64,000 nt of DNA from Microbispora sp. NBC_01189 (GTDB lineage: Bacteria; Actinomycetota; Actinomycetes; Streptosporangiales; Streptosporangiaceae). The stretch covers positions 3,205,501-3,269,500 of the forward strand of contig NZ_CP108581.1 in NCBI RefSeq assembly GCF_036010665.1. The letters are read 5' to 3'. Below are positions 26,648 through 35,717 of this stretch, piece after piece (positions within the stretch are counted from its first letter, which is position 1; every line of letters starts with the position of its first letter). A program made the translations under genes and the position numbers. The notes under the pieces were generated by a model. The model saw only the letters and a list, made by a program, of their open reading frames with translations, made no database searches and was not told the origin of the DNA.

Positions 26648-28117
26648 ATGCCCTCGGAGATCGTGGTCGTGGGCGGCGTCGCCATCGTCGCCCTCATCGT
26701 CCTCACCATGCTGTTCAAGGCCATCTGGCGGGTGGCCGAGCCCAACGAGGCGCTCATCATCTCGGGCCTCGGGGCCCACACGAGGAACGAGCTCGCCGAC
26801 AGCCTGGGCTTCAAGATCGTGACCGGCAAGGGCACTGCCGTGCTGCCCGGCTTCCAGACCTCCCGGCGGCTGCGGCTCGACAGCCGGGCCACGAACCTGC
26901 AGGTCAACTGCGTGACCCAGCAGGGCATCCCGGTCCAGGTGCGCGGCGTGATCATCTACAAGGTGGGCGACGACTTCAGCAGCATCGCGAACGCCGCCCG
27001 GCGCTTCCTCGACCAGCAGGACTCGATGAACGGCGCCATCCACGAGCTGTTCACCGGTCACCTGCGCTCGATCATCGGCAACCTGACCGTCGAGGATCTC
27101 ATTCTCAACCGGGAGCGGCTCACCAGCGAGACCCGCAGCTCCGCGGCCGACGAGATGAGCAAGCTCGGCCTGGTCGTCGACTCGCTGCAGATCCAGGAGA
27201 TCGAGGACGAGACCGGCTACATCACGAACCTGGGCAAGCCGCACGCCGCGAAGATCGCCGCGTCCGCCCGCATCGCGGAGGCGCAGCGCGACCAGGAGGC
27301 CACCGAGGCCGAGCAGATCGCGGCGGCGAACAAGGCCGCCGCGTGGCGCGACGCGCAGATCAAGCAGGCCTCCTACCAGGCGGAGATCGACGAGGCGCAG
27401 GCGCGGTCGCGGCAGTCCGGTCCGTTGTCGGAGGCCACGGCCCGTCAGGAGGTCGTCGTCCAGGAGACCCGTACGGCCGAGCTGGAGGCCCAGCTCTCCG
27501 AGCAGCGGCTCCAGTCGCAGGTGCGCAAGCCCGCCGACGCCAGGGCGTACGAGACCGTGACGCTGTCGCAGGCCGAGCGCGACGCGCGCATCGCGCAGGC
27601 CGAGGCGGAGGCGAAGGAGACCGAGCTGCGGGCCGTCGCGCAGGCGTCCCAGGTCAAGCAGGCGGCCGCGGCCGACGCCGAGTCGGTGCGGCTGCGCGGT
27701 GAGGCCGCCGCCGCCGCGACCAGGGCGACCGGTCTGAGCGAGGCCGAGGCCGCCAAGGCACGTGGTCTCGCGGAGGCCGAGGCCGCCAAGGCACGGGGTC
27801 TGGCCGAGGCCGACGCGATCAGGGCCCGTTCCGAGGCGCTGCGGGAGAATCAGGAGGCCGTCATCGCCCAGCAGCTCGCCGAGAACTGGCCGCAGATCGT
27901 GGAGGCCGGGGCGAAGGCGTTCGGCAACGTCGACCACATGGTGGTGCTCAACGGCGCCCAGGGCATCGAGGAGATGCTGGCCAAGGCGCTCACGCTGGGC
28001 GGCACCGGGCTGGGCCTGGCGCGCACCCTCCTGGCCGGTGGCTCGCCCGCCGCGGCTCATCACACGGCCTCCCAGCAGGAAAACGCAAGCGTGAACGGCG
28101 CCGAGCACCCCGTGTAA
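26648..28117 (+). CDS. flotillin family (SPFH/band 7) membrane-scaffold protein
   Basis: A 489-residue flotillin. One N-terminal membrane helix (IVVVGGVAIVALIVLTMLF) is followed by the SPFH domain (about residues 30-190) and a long Ala/Glu/Arg-rich coiled coil (about 195-400). The C-terminal segment contains GNVDHMVVLNGAQGIEEML, conserved in flotillins. Flotillins organise membrane microdomains with carotenoid or other lipids and affect envelope enzymes. The coiled coil includes two exact 11-residue copies of EAEAAKARGLA. GGAGG lies upstream of ATG 26648. It ends four bases before the convergent DHA2 transporter. Confidence 0.93.
   Translation: MPSEIVVVGGVAIVALIVLTMLFKAIWRVAEPNEALIISGLGAHTRNELADSLGFKIVTGKGTAVLPGFQTSRRLRLDSRATNLQVNCVTQQGIPVQVRGVIIYKVGDDFSSIANAARRFLDQQDSMNGAIHELFTGHLRSIIGNLTVEDLILNRERLTSETRSSAADEMSKLGLVVDSLQIQEIEDETGYITNLGKPHAAKIAASARIAEAQRDQEATEAEQIAAANKAAAWRDAQIKQASYQAEIDEAQARSRQSGPLSEATARQEVVVQETRTAELEAQLSEQRLQSQVRKPADARAYETVTLSQAERDARIAQAEAEAKETELRAVAQASQVKQAAAADAESVRLRGEAAAAATRATGLSEAEAAKARGLAEAEAAKARGLAEADAIRARSEALRENQEAVIAQQLAENWPQIVEAGAKAFGNVDHMVVLNGAQGIEEMLAKALTLGGTGLGLARTLLAGGSPAAAHHTASQQENASVNGAEHPV
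27740..27805. repeat. 33-bp in-frame duplication in the flotillin coiled coil
   Basis: Two consecutive 33-bp units (27740-27772 and 27773-27805) encode EAEAAKARGLA twice. A third, diverged copy (EADAIRARSEA) follows. An 11-residue unit matches three turns of a coiled coil, so duplication can lengthen the rod without breaking phase. Confidence 0.8.
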
Positions 28118-28121
28118 CAGG

Positions 28122-29651
28122 TCAGTCGAACGACAGCTCAGTCGTACGGCGGGGCATGAGCAGCAGCGCGCCGACGCTGAGCACGGCCACGACGACGAGC
28201 GCGATGAAGATGTGGTGGACGGCGTCGTACAACGCGCCCCGGACGAAGGACGCGGCGGCCGAGTGGGCCGCCGCGCCCTGAGCGTTCAGCACCAGGCTCG
28301 TGGCGTCGAGGCTGTCCGGCAGCCGCCCCGCCACCGAGCCGGCGAGGGAGGCGGGCGGGTGGGCGAAGCGGTCCGACAGCGTCGCGTTGGAGATGGCGCC
28401 CAGCATCGCGGCGCCGACCGTGCTGCCGATCGACCGGGAGAACATGTTCGTCGCGGTGACGACGCCGCGGCGCTCCCAGCCGACGACCGACTGCACGGCG
28501 ACCATCGTGGGGCTGGCCGACAGCCCGAGACCGACGCCGACCACGAAGCAGGCGGCGGCGACCTGCCAGATCATCGCGTTCCGGCCGAGCAGCGCGCACA
28601 GCACGGTGCCCGCCACCACCACGACGACGCCGATCAACGCGGTGTCGCGGAACCCGATGCGCATGTAGAGGCGGCCGGAGAACGTCGCCGCGAGCGGCCA
28701 GCCGATGGTCAGCGCGGCCAGGGCGAAGCCCGCCACCAGCGCGCCGGTGCCCAGCACCCCCTGCGCGTACGTCGGGACGTACGACGTGAGCCCGATGGTG
28801 AGGGCGCCGACGCCGACGGAGACCAGGTTGCCCCCGTTCAGCGTGCGGCGGCGGAACACCCACAAAGGCAGCACCGGCTCGGCCGCGCGGCGCTCGGCGA
28901 GGACGAAGGCGGCGATCAGCAGCGCCCCCGCCACGAAGATCAGAAGGCTGGGCGCCGAGTTCCACTCCCAGGCGACCCCGCCCTCCAGCAGGCCGAGGAT
29001 GAGCAGCGAGGAGCCGCCGGTCAGCAGCACGGCGCCCAGATAGTCGACACGGTGGGAGCCGCGCCTCACCTGCTCCTTGAAGCGGCGGGCCAGCACCCAG
29101 GCGGCCACCGCGCCGAGCGGCAGGTTGATGAAGAAGATCCAGCGCCAGGAGACGTACTCGGAGAACACGCCGCCGAGCGTCGGGCCGACGACCGCCGAGA
29201 CGCCCCACACGCTGGCGAGGTAGCCCTGGACCCGGGCGCGCTCCTCGACCGAGTAGAGGTCGCCGGCCATCGTGATGCTGATCGGCTGCACCGCCCCGGC
29301 GCCGATGCCCTGGATCGCCCGGAACGCGATCAGCGCGGGCATGCTCCAGGCCACCCCGCACAGCACCGACCCGAGCAGGAACGCGGCGATGCCGAAGAAC
29401 ATCACCGGCTTGCGCCCGAAGACGTCGGCCAGCTTGCCGTAGATGGGCACGGTGACGGCCTGGGTCAGCAGGTAGATCGAGAACAGCCACGGGAACTGGG
29501 AGAACCCGCCGAGGTCGCTGACGACCGAGGGCACCGCGGTCGCGATGATCGTGCTGTCCAGCGCCACCAGACCGGTACACAGCATGATGGCGGCGAGGAC
29601 GGGACCGCGCTCCGACCGTAGCCCGATGCCCTTCGATGTCGTCGTGGTCAC
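28122..29651 (-). CDS. MFS transporter, DHA2 (14-helix) drug efflux family
   Basis: A 509-residue proton antiporter with about 14 membrane helices. LDSTIIATAVPSVVSDLGG is the helix-1 motif D of DHA2 pumps, GKLADVFGRKPVM is the loop 2-3 motif A, and VVGPTLGGVFSEYVSWRWIFFINLP contains motif C. It probably exports drugs or a native metabolite. GTG 29651 was chosen because GAGGAG lies eight bases upstream; an upstream start at 29708 lacks one. Divergent from the Nudix gene; no local regulator is evident. Confidence 0.93.
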   Translation of the reverse strand: MTTTTSKGIGLRSERGPVLAAIMLCTGLVALDSTIIATAVPSVVSDLGGFSQFPWLFSIYLLTQAVTVPIYGKLADVFGRKPVMFFGIAAFLLGSVLCGVAWSMPALIAFRAIQGIGAGAVQPISITMAGDLYSVEERARVQGYLASVWGVSAVVGPTLGGVFSEYVSWRWIFFINLPLGAVAAWVLARRFKEQVRRGSHRVDYLGAVLLTGGSSLLILGLLEGGVAWEWNSAPSLLIFVAGALLIAAFVLAERRAAEPVLPLWVFRRRTLNGGNLVSVGVGALTIGLTSYVPTYAQGVLGTGALVAGFALAALTIGWPLAATFSGRLYMRIGFRDTALIGVVVVVAGTVLCALLGRNAMIWQVAAACFVVGVGLGLSASPTMVAVQSVVGWERRGVVTATNMFSRSIGSTVGAAMLGAISNATLSDRFAHPPASLAGSVAGRLPDSLDATSLVLNAQGAAAHSAAASFVRGALYDAVHHIFIALVVVAVLSVGALLLMPRRTTELSFD

Positions 29652-29813
29652 GGATGAGACTCCTCTGAAACCTCTCGGCACAGCAGTTTCGTTATGCGCA
29701 ACCGTCACCGTATGTCAGAACATTCCAGAGCCGTTGGCGGGGTTTGCTGAGTGCCGGGACGTCGTCGAGACTTTCAAGCTGGCCTGACAGCGAATGTTGT
29801 TACTCTCGCGAGC

Positions 29814-30326
29814 GTGGCGATCAGGAACTCCCACTGCTCCTTCTGCGGAGCGGCCTACGCACCCGGCCGGCCCTGGCCGAGGACCTGCCAGGAGTGCGGG
29901 AACACGAGCTATCTCAATCCCCTGCCGGTGGCGGTCATGGTGCTTCCGGTGGACAGTGCGCGTACGTCCGGCCTTCTCGTGGTCCGCCGGGAGGTCGAGC
30001 CGCACCGCGGCCTGCTCGCCCTCCCCGGAGGCTTCGTCGACATCGGCGAGTCCTGGCAGCAGGCCGCCGTACGGGAGGTCCGCGAGGAGACGGGCGTCGT
30101 CGTCGACGTGGCGGGTGTGCGGCTGTTCGACGTGCTCAGCGCGCCCGACGGCACCGTGCTGATCTTCGGCCTCGGACCGCGCACGACCCCGGACGCCCTC
30201 CCGCCGGTCGCGCCCACCGCGGAGACCAGCGAGTGGCTGGTGATCGACGCCCCTCAGGAGCTGGCGTTCCCGCTCCACACACGGGTCGTGGCCCGCTACT
30301 TCGGCCGTGCGGCTCGTCAGCCGTAG
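29814..30326 (+). CDS. Nudix hydrolase with N-terminal zinc ribbon
   Basis: A 170-residue protein. The N-terminal zinc ribbon has two Cys pairs (CSFCG and CQECG), then a Nudix domain with an intact Nudix box, GGFVDIGESWQQAAVREVRE followed by ETGV. It hydrolyses a nucleoside diphosphate linked to another group. The ribbon plus Nudix layout resembles NADH pyrophosphatase-like enzymes but is shorter. The start GTG 29814 precedes the ribbon. It ends five bases before the convergent ABC-F gene. Confidence 0.88.
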   Translation: MAIRNSHCSFCGAAYAPGRPWPRTCQECGNTSYLNPLPVAVMVLPVDSARTSGLLVVRREVEPHRGLLALPGGFVDIGESWQQAAVREVREETGVVVDVAGVRLFDVLSAPDGTVLIFGLGPRTTPDALPPVAPTAETSEWLVIDAPQELAFPLHTRVVARYFGRAARQP

Positions 30327-30331
30327 CGGGT

Positions 30332-31960
30332 TCAGCCCTCGCGGATCCGGCCGGCCTCGACGACGACACGGCGTGTCGTGTGGACGGCCTTCAGCATGCG
30401 CCGGTCGTGCGTGACGAGCAGCAGGGTTCCCGTGTACGAGTCGAGCGCCGACTCCAGCTGTTCGATCGCCGGGAGGTCGAGATGGTTGGTGGGCTCGTCC
30501 AGGACGAGCAGGTTGACCCCCCGGGCCTGGAGGAGGGCGAGGGCCGCCCGCGTGCGCTCGCCCGGTGACAGCGTGGCCGCGGGACGCAGCACGTGGTCGG
30601 CGCGCAGGCCGAACTTGGCCAGCACCGTGCGGGCGTCGGCGGGCGGCAGGTCGACAAGTGCGCCGAACGCGCCGAGCAGCGGCTCGTCGCCCTCGAAGAG
30701 GGCGCGAGCCTGGTCGACCTCGCCGACGACCACACCGGGGCCGAGCGTCGCCGTCCCCTCGTCGAGGACCACCCGGCCGAGCAACGCGCCGAGCAGCGTG
30801 GTCTTGCCCGAGCCGTTCGCGCCGGTGATCGCGACCCGGTCCGCCCAGTCGATCTGCAGGTCGACGGGCCCGAGCGTGAAGCCGCCACGTCGCACTACCG
30901 TGCCGCGCAGCGTCGCGACCACGGCCCCGGAGCGGGGCGCGGCGGCGATCTCCATCCGCAGCTCCCACTCCTTGCGCGGCTCCTCGACGACATCCAGTCG
31001 CTCGATCATCCGCTCGGTCTGCCGGGCCTTGGCCGCCTGCTTCTCCGTCGCCTCGGTGCGGAACTTCCGTCCGAGCTTGTCGCCGTCGGGGGCCTTGCGG
31101 CGCGCGTTCTTGACGCCCTTCTCCATCCAGGCGCGCTGGCCCCTGGCCCGGGCCTCCAACGAGGACCTGGTGTCGGCGTACTCCTCGTACTGCTCGCGCG
31201 CGTGCCTGCGGGCGACCTCGCGCTCCTCCAGGTAGGCGTCGTACCCGCCACCGTACGCGCGGATCTGCTGTTGGGCGAGATCGAGCTCGACCACCCTGTT
31301 CACCGTACGGGCGAGGAACTCGCGATCGTGACTGACGACCACCGTTCCGGCGCGCAGCCCTGTCACGAAGCGTTCGAGCCGGTCCAGGCCGTCGAGGTCG
31401 AGGTCGTTCGTGGGCTCGTCGAGCAGGAACACGTCATAACGGCTGAGCAGCAGCGAGGCCAGCCCCACCCGGGCCGCCTGCCCACCGGACAGGGACGCCA
31501 TCTCCTGCTCAAGGCCGATCGTGAGCCCGAGGTCGGCGGCCACCTCCGCGGCCCGCTCCTCCAGGTCGGCGCCGCCCAGGGCGAGCCACCGATCGAGCGC
31601 CTCGGAGTACGCGTCGCCGGTATCGCCGCCGACGAGCGCCTCGGTGGCCGCGTCGAGGGCCCGCTGTGCGGCCGCGACCCCGGTTCGGCGGGCGAGGAAG
31701 GCCGCGACGGTCTCACCCGGCCGCCGTTCGGGCTCCTGCGGCAGGTGGCCGACATTGGCGGCGGGCGGGCTGAGCCGTACGCTGCCGTGCTCGGGGGCGT
31801 CGAGGCCGGCCAGCAGGCGAAGCAGCGTCGACTTGCCCGCGCCGTTCACTCCCACCAGCCCGACGACGTCCCCGGACGCGACGACCAGATCGAGATCCGT
31901 GAACAGGACGCGGTCGCCGTGCCCGGCGGCGAGTTCCTTCGCGACAAGAGTGGTGCTCAT
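30332..31960 (-). CDS. ABC-F family ATPase
   Basis: A 542-residue protein of two fused ATPase domains with no membrane helices, acting on ribosomes in antibiotic resistance or translation control. Walker A motifs are GVNGAGKST and GANGSGKTT. Signature and Walker B are LSGGQAARVGLA with DVFLLDEPTNDLDLDG, then LSPGERTRAALA with LLVLDEPTNHLD. The inter-domain linker (about residues 235-310) is long, basic and coiled, a feature of antibiotic-resistance types. Start ATG 31960. The DUF1697 gene lies 13 bp upstream. Confidence 0.93.
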   Translation of the reverse strand: MSTTLVAKELAAGHGDRVLFTDLDLVVASGDVVGLVGVNGAGKSTLLRLLAGLDAPEHGSVRLSPPAANVGHLPQEPERRPGETVAAFLARRTGVAAAQRALDAATEALVGGDTGDAYSEALDRWLALGGADLEERAAEVAADLGLTIGLEQEMASLSGGQAARVGLASLLLSRYDVFLLDEPTNDLDLDGLDRLERFVTGLRAGTVVVSHDREFLARTVNRVVELDLAQQQIRAYGGGYDAYLEEREVARRHAREQYEEYADTRSSLEARARGQRAWMEKGVKNARRKAPDGDKLGRKFRTEATEKQAAKARQTERMIERLDVVEEPRKEWELRMEIAAAPRSGAVVATLRGTVVRRGGFTLGPVDLQIDWADRVAITGANGSGKTTLLGALLGRVVLDEGTATLGPGVVVGEVDQARALFEGDEPLLGAFGALVDLPPADARTVLAKFGLRADHVLRPAATLSPGERTRAALALLQARGVNLLVLDEPTNHLDLPAIEQLESALDSYTGTLLLVTHDRRMLKAVHTTRRVVVEAGRIREG

Positions 31961-31973
31961 CAGGACATCGACC

Positions 31974-32498
31974 CTACTGGGTGGCGAGCGTGAGCAGGCG
32001 GGTGACGGTGTTCCAGTTGCGCATGGTCGCAGGGCCGGCCGAGTGCTTCTCCACCAGCGGTGGCAGCTTGGGACGCCGCAGCCCGTCGGGGAAGTAGACG
32101 TAGAGCTCCCGCTCGCCGACCCGCATCTCCTCCGGTGCGTACGCCGCCCGGTCGATGCTCGCCAGCCCCTCGCGGTCCGGCGGCCGGGCCAGGAAGACCA
32201 CGGCGAACCGGGCCGGGTCCCTGACCTCCAGGGGATTGCGCTCCACCACACCGCGAAGCTGCTCGGCCGTACGGAGGATCACCGTTGTGGACAGGCCAAG
32301 CTCCTCCTGGAGCCCGCGCTCGATCGCGGCGGCGATAGGCTCGCTGTCACCATCCGCCGTGAACAGGGCGTTTCCGCTGCGCAGGTGCGTGCGCACGTTC
32401 CCGTGCCCGAGGCCTTCGAGCAGCGCCTTGAGATCGGCCATCGCCACCGCGGTGGCGGGGTTGACGTTGATGCCGCGCAACAGCGCCACATAACGCAT
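31974..32498 (-). CDS. DUF1697 domain protein
   Basis: A 174-residue cytoplasmic protein with the family start RYVALLRGINVNPATAVAMADLKALLEGLGHGNVRTHLRSGN and the late motif MRNWNTVTRLLTLA. The function of DUF1697 is unknown. ATG 32498 has GGAGG seven bases upstream. It is probably co-transcribed with the ABC-F gene. Confidence 0.9.
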   Translation of the reverse strand: MRYVALLRGINVNPATAVAMADLKALLEGLGHGNVRTHLRSGNALFTADGDSEPIAAAIERGLQEELGLSTTVILRTAEQLRGVVERNPLEVRDPARFAVVFLARPPDREGLASIDRAAYAPEEMRVGERELYVYFPDGLRRPKLPPLVEKHSAGPATMRNWNTVTRLLTLATQ

Positions 32499-32539
32499 CA
32501 CATCGCCTCCTTCCGGCGGGAGACTATCGCCCGACCATG

Positions 32540-34981
32540 TCAGAAAGCGTCAGGTACCGGGCTGCGATTCGCTCGCCGGGTGCGGTAGGGGTTGCGGTAG
32601 GTGAAGGCCCAGCGGTCGTCTCCGATCTCGCGGCGGGTGTAGCGGGTGGGGTGGCGGTAGCGGTCGCGGTTGTGGAACTGGCACGCCGGCCCCAGCAGCT
32701 TGAGGTCGGTCAGCCCGCCGCTGCACCAGTTGTCGGCGTGGTCGATCTGGCACATGGTGGCGGGCAGGGGGCAGCCGTCCACCCAGCAGGTGGTGTACCG
32801 GGCGAAGACGGCCCGGCGCTGGGCGGGGGTGGCGAGGCGGACTTTGCGGCCCATGTCGAGGACCTGCCCGGCGGCGTTCATGACGATCCTCACCAGGGTG
32901 CTGGTGCGGGCGAGCCGGTGCACGCTGACAACGGGCAGCAGGTGCCCGGTCGCCAGGATCAGCCCCGGCAACCCCCGCAACCACACCCCCGGCGGACCGT
33001 TCACCCCCACCCCCGGAGGACTGCTCCCCGGCGGAGCACCGGCTCCCACCCCCGCCCACGGCGGACCGCCGTGTCCCGCGCCCGGCGGAGCGTCGGCTCC
33101 CGCCCTTGGTGTCCCGCTCGGTGCCTCGCCCGGCGTGAAGGCATGCCGGTAGTCCCCCGCTGGGCAGTCGTCAGCTAGCCGGTCACCGGCAGGGCGGTCA
33201 CCGGCAGGGCGCTCATCGGGGCCGCCAGGAGCACGGCGGTCTCCAGCGCAGTTCTCGCTGGGGCCGTCCTCGCTTGGGTTGTCCTCGGCGTGGCGGCCAG
33301 GGGCGTCGTCACCCTCGGGTGAGTGATCAGGGGCATGCGCCGGCTGCGCACACGGGTGCTGCGAGTTCCGTGCTCGGTGTCTTTGCATGTCTGCGTCAGT
33401 GGCGTAGCCCTGCTGGGCGTCCTCGGCGTCCTCGGCGCCACTGGCGTCACCCGCGGCAGCCGCGGCACTGGCGCCACCCGGCTCGGCGTGCTCGTCGCCG
33501 TGGGCCGAGTCGGAGTGCGGCTCGGCGACGTTCGGGCTGCCCGTGGCCGAGCACTCCGTAGCGGGACGCTCGTCGCCGCAGGTGGGAGCATCCACGCCAG
33601 GGTCCCGGCTGATAGGCGCGTCAGCCCAGCGCTCGTCGCCCCGCATCGGCGCATCGCTCCCGAACCGGTCACTGTCGCACTCGGGTGTGTCGCTCTCGCA
33701 GCGCCCGCCGTCACGCCCCGGAGCATCACCGGCGTGTGGTTCGCTGCCGGGAGCCGTCGCGGGGTCGTCGGGGAGGGATTCGGCGTTGACCAGCACCAGA
33801 AGCTCAGTCGCGATCTTGTTCTCCAGAAACGCGATCAACGCATCCGCGTTCCGCACACTCAACGTACGGTCATCACCCTCCGCCTTCGGCCTGGCGTAGA
33901 CGTCCAGCAGGTGCTGCAACCGCGCGGCCGCCTCCACCGGCAGGTAGAACTCCCCCTCCAACCCACCACCCCTCCGCCGCCGCACCCGGAAGAACCGGCG
34001 ATCGAAATCCGCCTGCTCGTCCTTCTCATGCCCGTCGGGGTCCAGCACCGCCCGCAGATACCGCCCCGCCTTCGCCACCTCCGCCGCACCCGCCGACCCC
34101 GCCAACTCCAGCAGAATCCCCTCAGCAGTGGTGGCCTGGTCATCGGTCAGCCCAGAGGTGGCGGTGCAGATCGCCTCCACGACCCCCTCAGGCAAACTGC
34201 CCTCAGCGAACCGCTCACGCACCTGCGAGAGACGATCCAGCTCCACGCTCATCGTCACCAACCGGCCCGCCCCCGCAGGCGTCATCCCCCCAGCAGACCG
34301 CAACCACAACTTCGTGGACGCATGCCCATGGCTCTTCGCCTCCCCCGCCCGATGCACCCGCCCGACCCGGGCCGCCAACGCCGACGTGATCCGATCACGG
34401 ACCGCAAGCAACTCCTCGGCCTCGGCCAGACACACACCTGCGTCCTCAGGCACCGGCACCAACGCCACCGCCCGAGCCGCCTCGACAAGAGCCGCCACCG
34501 CCGTCCACGACGACGACCCCGCGCCGGAAGCACCATCACAAGCACCGCCGGAGGCGCCATCAGAAGCACCACCGGCAGCGCCACCGGGGGTGCTTTCGGC
34601 CGCGCTCCTCTGGGGTCCGGCGTTCCCGAACCCGCCGGCGTCCCCGTGCTTGCCGGCGTCCCCGTGCTTGTCGGTGTCAGCGGCGGCGTCGGCTGGGTTC
34701 GCCGGGATCTCACCGGCCGGCCTCGGGGCGGAAGTGCCGCCACCTGCGGCAGTGGGGTTCCCGCTCGCGCTGTCCTGGGAGCCGCCGCCGTCAACAGGGT
34801 GGTTCGGCACGACGGCAGGGTGGTTCGACACGACGGCGGGGCGAAGACGCGAGTCCTCGGTGCTGGGCTCGGACGCAGGAGAGTCATCCGAGGACCAGAA
34901 GGGCGGACCGTCGATGATCCTGGCCCACCAGGGATCAGTCGGAGGACGAGGCGATGGCACGTCGAACGTCGGAGACTCCAT
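32540..34981 (-). CDS. DUF222-HNH endonuclease-like protein (13E12 repeat family)
   Basis: An 813-residue protein. Residues 1-150 are disordered. The DUF222 domain follows (about 160-390: ARVGRVHRAGEAKSHGHAST, GRLVTMSVELDRLSQVRERF). A very long disordered stretch rich in Asp, Gly, Pro and Ala comes next (about 400-680). The C-terminal HNH domain has CWVDGC, CQIDHADNW and LLGPACQFHNRDRYRHP, so the metal and catalytic His residues are present. Such proteins are multicopy in actinobacteria and their role is unproven. A 15-bp tandem repeat (33181-33210) lies in the linker. ATG 34981 follows GGAGGAGAGG. Confidence 0.85.
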   Translation of the reverse strand: MESPTFDVPSPRPPTDPWWARIIDGPPFWSSDDSPASEPSTEDSRLRPAVVSNHPAVVPNHPVDGGGSQDSASGNPTAAGGGTSAPRPAGEIPANPADAAADTDKHGDAGKHGDAGGFGNAGPQRSAAESTPGGAAGGASDGASGGACDGASGAGSSSWTAVAALVEAARAVALVPVPEDAGVCLAEAEELLAVRDRITSALAARVGRVHRAGEAKSHGHASTKLWLRSAGGMTPAGAGRLVTMSVELDRLSQVRERFAEGSLPEGVVEAICTATSGLTDDQATTAEGILLELAGSAGAAEVAKAGRYLRAVLDPDGHEKDEQADFDRRFFRVRRRRGGGLEGEFYLPVEAAARLQHLLDVYARPKAEGDDRTLSVRNADALIAFLENKIATELLVLVNAESLPDDPATAPGSEPHAGDAPGRDGGRCESDTPECDSDRFGSDAPMRGDERWADAPISRDPGVDAPTCGDERPATECSATGSPNVAEPHSDSAHGDEHAEPGGASAAAAAGDASGAEDAEDAQQGYATDADMQRHRARNSQHPCAQPAHAPDHSPEGDDAPGRHAEDNPSEDGPSENCAGDRRAPGGPDERPAGDRPAGDRLADDCPAGDYRHAFTPGEAPSGTPRAGADAPPGAGHGGPPWAGVGAGAPPGSSPPGVGVNGPPGVWLRGLPGLILATGHLLPVVSVHRLARTSTLVRIVMNAAGQVLDMGRKVRLATPAQRRAVFARYTTCWVDGCPLPATMCQIDHADNWCSGGLTDLKLLGPACQFHNRDRYRHPTRYTRREIGDDRWAFTYRNPYRTRRANRSPVPDAF
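33181..33210. repeat. 15-bp tandem repeat in the DUF222-HNH linker
   Basis: Two exact copies of GGTCACCGGCAGGGC, in frame, within the disordered linker. On the coding strand they give repeated PAGDR-like segments. Confidence 0.7.
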
Positions 34982-35269
34982 GCGCCTCTCCTCCCATCGC
35001 TCCTGCGATTCGAACTCTTGCCCTAATCCTTTCATCACTCTCTGTATAGAACAAGCCGCTGCGGCAATTACCTGGAGTCACAACAAGTGGAGGCGCAGGG
35101 CCCTCCAGGCGGCCTCTTCGAACCACGGCACGTCCGGCTGAGAGTGACGTTCACCGGTGCGGGGCGTACATGATGACCACCGCTCCGACCAGGCAGCCCG
35201 CCGCACCGGCGGGGTTCCATCGGCCATCTGGAAGCCGGCCATGTCGTCGTGCAGCACAGGAATCGTTGA
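34982..35269. other. intergenic region with possible gene remnant
   Basis: No supported intact gene. The first 60 bp hold the ribosome site of the DUF222-HNH gene and AT-richer sequence. On the minus strand around 35152-35230, a short frame reading NPAGAAGCLVGAVVIMYAPH and ending in a stop looks like the C-terminus of a membrane protein. It may be debris related to the neighbouring CPBP remnant. Confidence 0.35.
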
Positions 35270-35644
35270 TCAAGCAGCGTTCAGCTCTGCCTGGGCGAGC
35301 TCCGGCGCGGGTTCCTCGGCCGGACGGTAGCCGAGACGGCCGCGGGTCGCGATGAGTAGCAGGATCGCCGCCGTGGTGGCCGCGAGCAGGGTGACATGGC
35401 TCGCCTGCTCGGCGGTGGCGATCGACGGGAACATCTCCCCGTAGGGGAGCGACATGAAGTTGTTGACGCTCACGTGCAGCAGCATGACCAGCGGCAGGCT
35501 CTGGCCGGTCCGGTTGAACATCCAGGTGACGACCACGCTGAAGGCGCAGCAGAAGGCGACGAACTCGCCGACTCTCATCATGGTGACGTCCGGCCACCCA
35601 CCCCACTCGCTCAGGAACAGCGGCAGATGCCAGACGCCCCAGCC
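35270..35644 (-). pseudogene. 5'-truncated CPBP intramembrane protease gene
   Basis: The minus-strand frame from 35644 reads GWGVWHLPLFLSEWGGWPDV, then FVAFCCAFSVVVTWMFNRTG and LPLVMLLHVSVNN. This is the second half of a CPBP (Abi/CAAX-type) metalloprotease, including its WHLPLF and late HxxxN motifs. The first half, with the EExxxR motif, is missing. Upstream, the frame runs without a start codon into the end of the glycosyltransferase gene at 35718. The only start inside is ATG 35581, which would drop the WHLP motif. It appears to be a remnant left by deletion or rearrangement at the edge of the polysaccharide locus. Confidence 0.65.
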
Positions 35645-35717
35645 GCGGGCCCTCCCAATCGCTCCCGTGTACGCTCCAATCGAGGTACAGCCAGGGGTAC
35701 CAAGGGAGCACGTTCGT

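Noticed and set aside
32540..34981. DUF222-HNH gene as an insertion sequence or intron-encoded homing element
   Set aside because: No terminal inverted repeats, target duplication, reverse transcriptase or intron structure can be seen around it.
32537..35141. Long plus-strand frames across the DUF222-HNH gene
   Set aside because: The minus-strand protein has clear domains and a good ribosome site; the plus-strand products are low-complexity Arg/Pro/Ala with no start signals.
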